Source: JBIOJB01 sp044450465
Lineage (GTDB): Bacteria; Chloroflexota; Dormibacteria; Dormibacterales; Dormibacteraceae
Assembly (NCBI GenBank): GCA_044450465.1
Contig: JBIOJB010000078.1
Location: 1 to 14,218 of the forward strand
Direction: 5' to 3'
DNA: 14,218 nt
The translations under genes were made by a program, and so were the position numbers. Below the pieces are notes generated by a model. That model ran no database searches and was not told the origin of the DNA. It was given only the letters and a program-made list of their open reading frames with translations. Below are positions 14,199 to 14,218 of the stretch, in pieces (within the stretch, counting starts at the first letter, position 1; every line of letters starts with the position of its first letter).

Positions 14199-14218
14199 TG
14201 CCGAGCTCTCTTATCTGC

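Overview
The window is a GC-rich (by eye about two-thirds G+C), gene-dense bacterial segment. GTG starts, 1-8 nt overlaps between genes and purine-rich Shine-Dalgarno sites suggest an actinobacterial, chloroflexotal or related high-GC soil-type lineage. No rRNA or taxon marker is present, so this placement is weak. I see no mobile elements, CRISPR arrays, tRNAs or rRNAs, and no gap over 300 bp.

The content is an accessory purine/urate-type catabolic island resembling the Escherichia coli ygeW-ygeX-ygeY-hyuA-yqeA / ygfK-ssnA-ygfM-xdhD locus. The layout is three transcription units. (1) A plus-strand unit, 1-6136: the C-terminal part of a molybdenum hydroxylase that starts outside the window, an aspartate-carbamoyltransferase-like protein, a YgeW-like carbamoyltransferase, a carbamate kinase, and a short YgfK-type iron-sulfur oxidoreductase. 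(2) A minus-strand unit, 12546 down to 6069: ssnA, a xanthine-dehydrogenase FAD subunit, a 2Fe-2S subunit, a molybdenum subunit and a dihydropyrimidinase/hydantoinase (hyuA). Its genes overlap or sit 2 nt apart. It runs head-on into unit 1, and the two coding sequences overlap by 68 bp. (3) A plus-strand gene at 12693-14192 for a large fold-type II PLP enzyme, divergent from ssnA across a 146-bp intergenic region with two short palindromes.

A plausible joint role is this. The Mo hydroxylases and YgfK adjust the oxidation state of a purine ring. SsnA and HyuA open or deaminate ring intermediates by cyclic amidohydrolase chemistry. The carbamoyltransferases run in the phosphorolytic direction, transferring ureido groups to phosphate. 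Carbamate kinase turns the carbamoyl phosphate into ATP. The PLP enzyme eliminates the residual amino acid to a keto acid and ammonia. The reaction order and substrates are inference from the families and context.

Departures from the E. coli arrangement that I find most interesting: two tandem, non-identical carbamoyltransferases; a YgfK without the central GltD-like FAD/NAD(P)H module; a roughly 500-residue cysteine-synthase-like PLP protein where YgeX might be expected; no ygeY-like peptidase, transporter or regulator in view; and a strong stem-loop just before the carbamate kinase start.
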